Of a stretch of 64,000 bases of DNA, positions 61,927-64,000 are shown one piece after another. The position numbers and the translations under genes are program-made. The notes under the pieces are model-generated. The model worked only from the letters and a program-made list of their open reading frames with translations. It was not told the DNA's origin and searched no databases. The DNA lies in contig OZ024855.1 of the NCBI GenBank assembly GCA_964017155.1, positions 56,256,435-56,320,434 of the forward strand. Reading direction: 5' to 3'. Positions within the stretch are counted from its first letter, which is position 1. Every line of letters starts with the position of its first letter. The DNA is from Oasisia sp. SBJ-2009. Taxonomy: Eukaryota; Annelida; Polychaeta; Sabellida; Siboglinidae.

Positions 61927-63228
61927 TTTTTTGTTTTTGCTCTGCAATGAAATGTCAGGTGATGGCTTGGTTTAAATAATATATATGCAACGGGCTGTGA
62001 TGACTGGATGTGTTCAAATGCCACTAATGATTAAGTTCTCAACTGTCCAAACACAACAACAATATTATTTTATTACTGTGTAAACTACGTATTTGAGCAC
62101 AAAACAGTAGGTGTCAGAAGATATATAATAATTGTTTCTTGTGTGAATTGTTTGGTCTCCAGAAACATACAGTGTCCAAATAGATAATTGTCTTTCTATT
62201 TAGTAACTGGATTTTGTATCCAGAAATGTGGCAGAATTGTGGGCGTGTTTTTATGGTTACCCCTAAATGTATCTTCAAATTATAGCCACACCAAGGACTT
62301 TCATGTTGTGATTCACAAAATTTATATTAATGGAATCTCTCCTGCTGCTGTAGGAATCTTTTCCAACTACTGGGATGCTGGGAGGCAAGCTGAAAAGAAG
62401 GAATCAATATTGATGATGTTAACGCTGTGTGAGATTTGTGTTCTGTTGCATTCTTATGTGCTGAGGGGCACTGCTGATTAAATAAGTCTCAATAGTAACC
62501 CCTCCCTTGGCACGTCACACTGTGAAACTTTGAAATCTTGCTGCATTTTTCAAGAGTCGGCTTTCTTAGGTTTGATTTCTGAAGTAGTTCTATTTTTGTA
62601 TGTGTGGAGATGTATGCATGCGTGCGTGCTGAGTGATGTCACAGAGATGTGTGTCAATAGGTGTGTGTGTATCATCCAGGTTATTGAAAAACAATTTGAT
62701 ATGTGTAACAATCAAAATAGACACATTTTGGTAACATTTTATATAATTGACACACCTATCACATTAGTCTATACTGATTTGATTCATGGTGCAAACTCAT
62801 TTCAGAAAGCAGTTAACAGTTCACTAGCATTTTGAGTTGTAGGCTTGTAATATGCAAGAAAAGTCTCATTTTTGAATGGCGGGTCACGTATATTTTTGAT
62901 GCAGTGGGATGTTTTGCTTCACGGTGAATGCTTGCATTGTAGTGCATGATAAAAGAACAAGTTTGCAGGTGTAGTGTGTGTGCTAGGGTTATCTGTCAAC
63001 ATGCATATGCCATGTAAGAGAAGTAGTGTCACCAGATACTACTTCAGTCATGTGATGTGTCACCTCCATTGACTAGTGACTGTCACTTGGTCTTTTCTTC
63101 AAATTGAACACATCCTGATGACTTGGACACACTGTAACATTTAAGTCATGTTCACAGAGAGTTGTTCCACCATAGGTAATCCGGAATAAGTAACTTATGT
63201 CGGGAAACCGCCAGTGCAAAAACATTTA
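61927..63228. other. No gene recognised
   Basis: AT-rich, with short GT-rich patches; frames up to about 100 codons are unsupported. Confidence 0.45.
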
Positions 63229-63500
63229 GTCCAGGGCTTAGCCTTTATGCAGAATAATGTTTTGTCAATCACACATTTTGGGCGGACATGTGGATGTTTA
63301 CTCATACGTACAAGCAAGTAGAGATGTGTTTCATGACCTGAGGTAAACAACAAACACACGTGTAGCACCCATTTTCAAGGCATATCTATGATTTTTGAAG
63401 ATCCTTAATTTTTCACCCGTTCAATGATATTTCTACCTGTCCACATCGGGTTATACCAGTCCCAATGACAGGTGGCCAGCTCTGCATACAGCTACGATTT
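63229..63500. repeat. Dispersed repeat family A, copy 3
   Basis: CCAGGGCTTAGC, TTATGCAG, GGCGGACATGTGG, AGTAGAGATGTGTTTCATGA, CATATCTATGATTTT and an inverted AGCTCTGCATACAGC at the right end. The right end mirrors the left GCTGTATGCA of copy 2, so the family may be a TIR element. Confidence 0.65.
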
Positions 63501-63774
63501 GACGTAGAACAGCTGTTCTGCTGGTTAGTGTTTCTGTAGCAATGCTATTGTGGCACAACTGAACAGTGAAAGGAGATGCTTCTAATTTTGGTTATATGAC
63601 TCAGTCATATCTCATAAATAACAAATTCTTTAACATCAGAGAAATTTCACAGAATGTGTTGTATCGCACATATTGATATATAACTGAGTTGTATTATAAC
63701 ATGTGAATTAATACCAGACAATAATTAGTTAATTTGTTATATTTTTCTGATATCATTTGGGCCCTTAGATCATC

Positions 63775-63925
63775 CACATTCATCCAACCTTTGTTCCTAA
63801 AACTAAACTCAATGCTGGGGAATGTGCTTTCCCTGTAGCTGTGCCAACAATCTGGAATTCATTCCTGGTTATAATAAAATCTTCTGAAATTATAGCCACC
63901 TTTCATAAACACTCAAAACATACTT
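63775..63925 (+). pseudogene. Non-LTR retrotransposon RT C-terminal fragment
   Basis: One frame reads KTKLNAGECAFPVAVPTIWN then SFLVIIKSSEIIATFHKHSK. It corresponds to the terminal A-P-x-x-WNSLP ... F-K-x-x-LK segment of CR1/L2-type reverse transcriptases. It is very short and 5' truncated. Confidence 0.6.
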
Positions 63926-64000
63926 GTTTGAAATGCAGTTCCACCATGAATTGTCAGTTCCCTGCCTGCCTGTTTGTGATTACACCTAACAATTTTGTAT

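Overview
The window is animal nuclear DNA, most likely from a marine invertebrate (lophotrochozoan or invertebrate deuterostome; I cannot narrow it further). The evidence is two conserved metazoan genes split into many small exons with GT-AG introns, AT-rich introns and intergenic DNA, very long microsatellites and minisatellites, tRNA-derived SINEs, non-LTR retrotransposon scraps and TTAA-flanked DNA transposons. Nothing prokaryotic is present.

Two genes can be reconstructed exon by exon. (1) A lipin (phosphatidate phosphatase, LPIN family) on the + strand has coding exons from 24195 to 37648: 15 exons joining without a frame break into 1092 codons, with N-LIP domain, basic nuclear localisation signal, catalytic DIDGT motif and C-LIP domain. 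Candidate non-coding first exons with promoter-like sequence lie upstream near 11.5-11.9 kb, 16.4-16.9 kb and 21.3 kb. (2) A Rag GTPase of the RagC/D type (RRAGC-like) on the - strand runs from its start codon at 50335 to its stop at 41609: 9 exons, 390 codons. Its first coding exon contributes only the ATG, directly followed by the splice donor. The genes lie tail to tail, with stop codons about 4 kb apart. RagC/D acts upstream of mTORC1, and lipin-1 is a known mTORC1 target in mammals, so the pair joins an upstream regulator and a downstream effector of one pathway.

Layout: 1-10.9 kb is repeat-dense, with TA, GT, GAGT and GA microsatellites, a ~316-bp tandem repeat, two decayed copies of invertebrate multicopy ORFs and a MITE-like element. 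11-24 kb is the lipin upstream region, with a CR1-like reverse transcriptase remnant and a 1.3-kb homogeneous 14-bp minisatellite. 24-39 kb is lipin, with a repeat-rich 3'UTR. 40.3-40.8 kb is a TTAA-flanked MITE. 41.6-50.4 kb is RRAGC, carrying a TTAA-flanked transposon with a THAP-like ORF in intron 3 and SINEs in introns 2 and 8. 50.4-64 kb has no gene I can name; it holds a CpG-rich promoter-like segment at 53 kb, a 21-bp minisatellite open in several frames (53.9-55.4 kb), strong inverted repeats, and copies of dispersed repeats.

The most unusual signals are: the 94-copy 14-mer that carries an 11-nt match to let-7; minisatellites that begin within about 20 nt of 5' splice sites in both genes; the single-codon first coding exon of RRAGC with nested uORFs; and the two TTAA transposon families.
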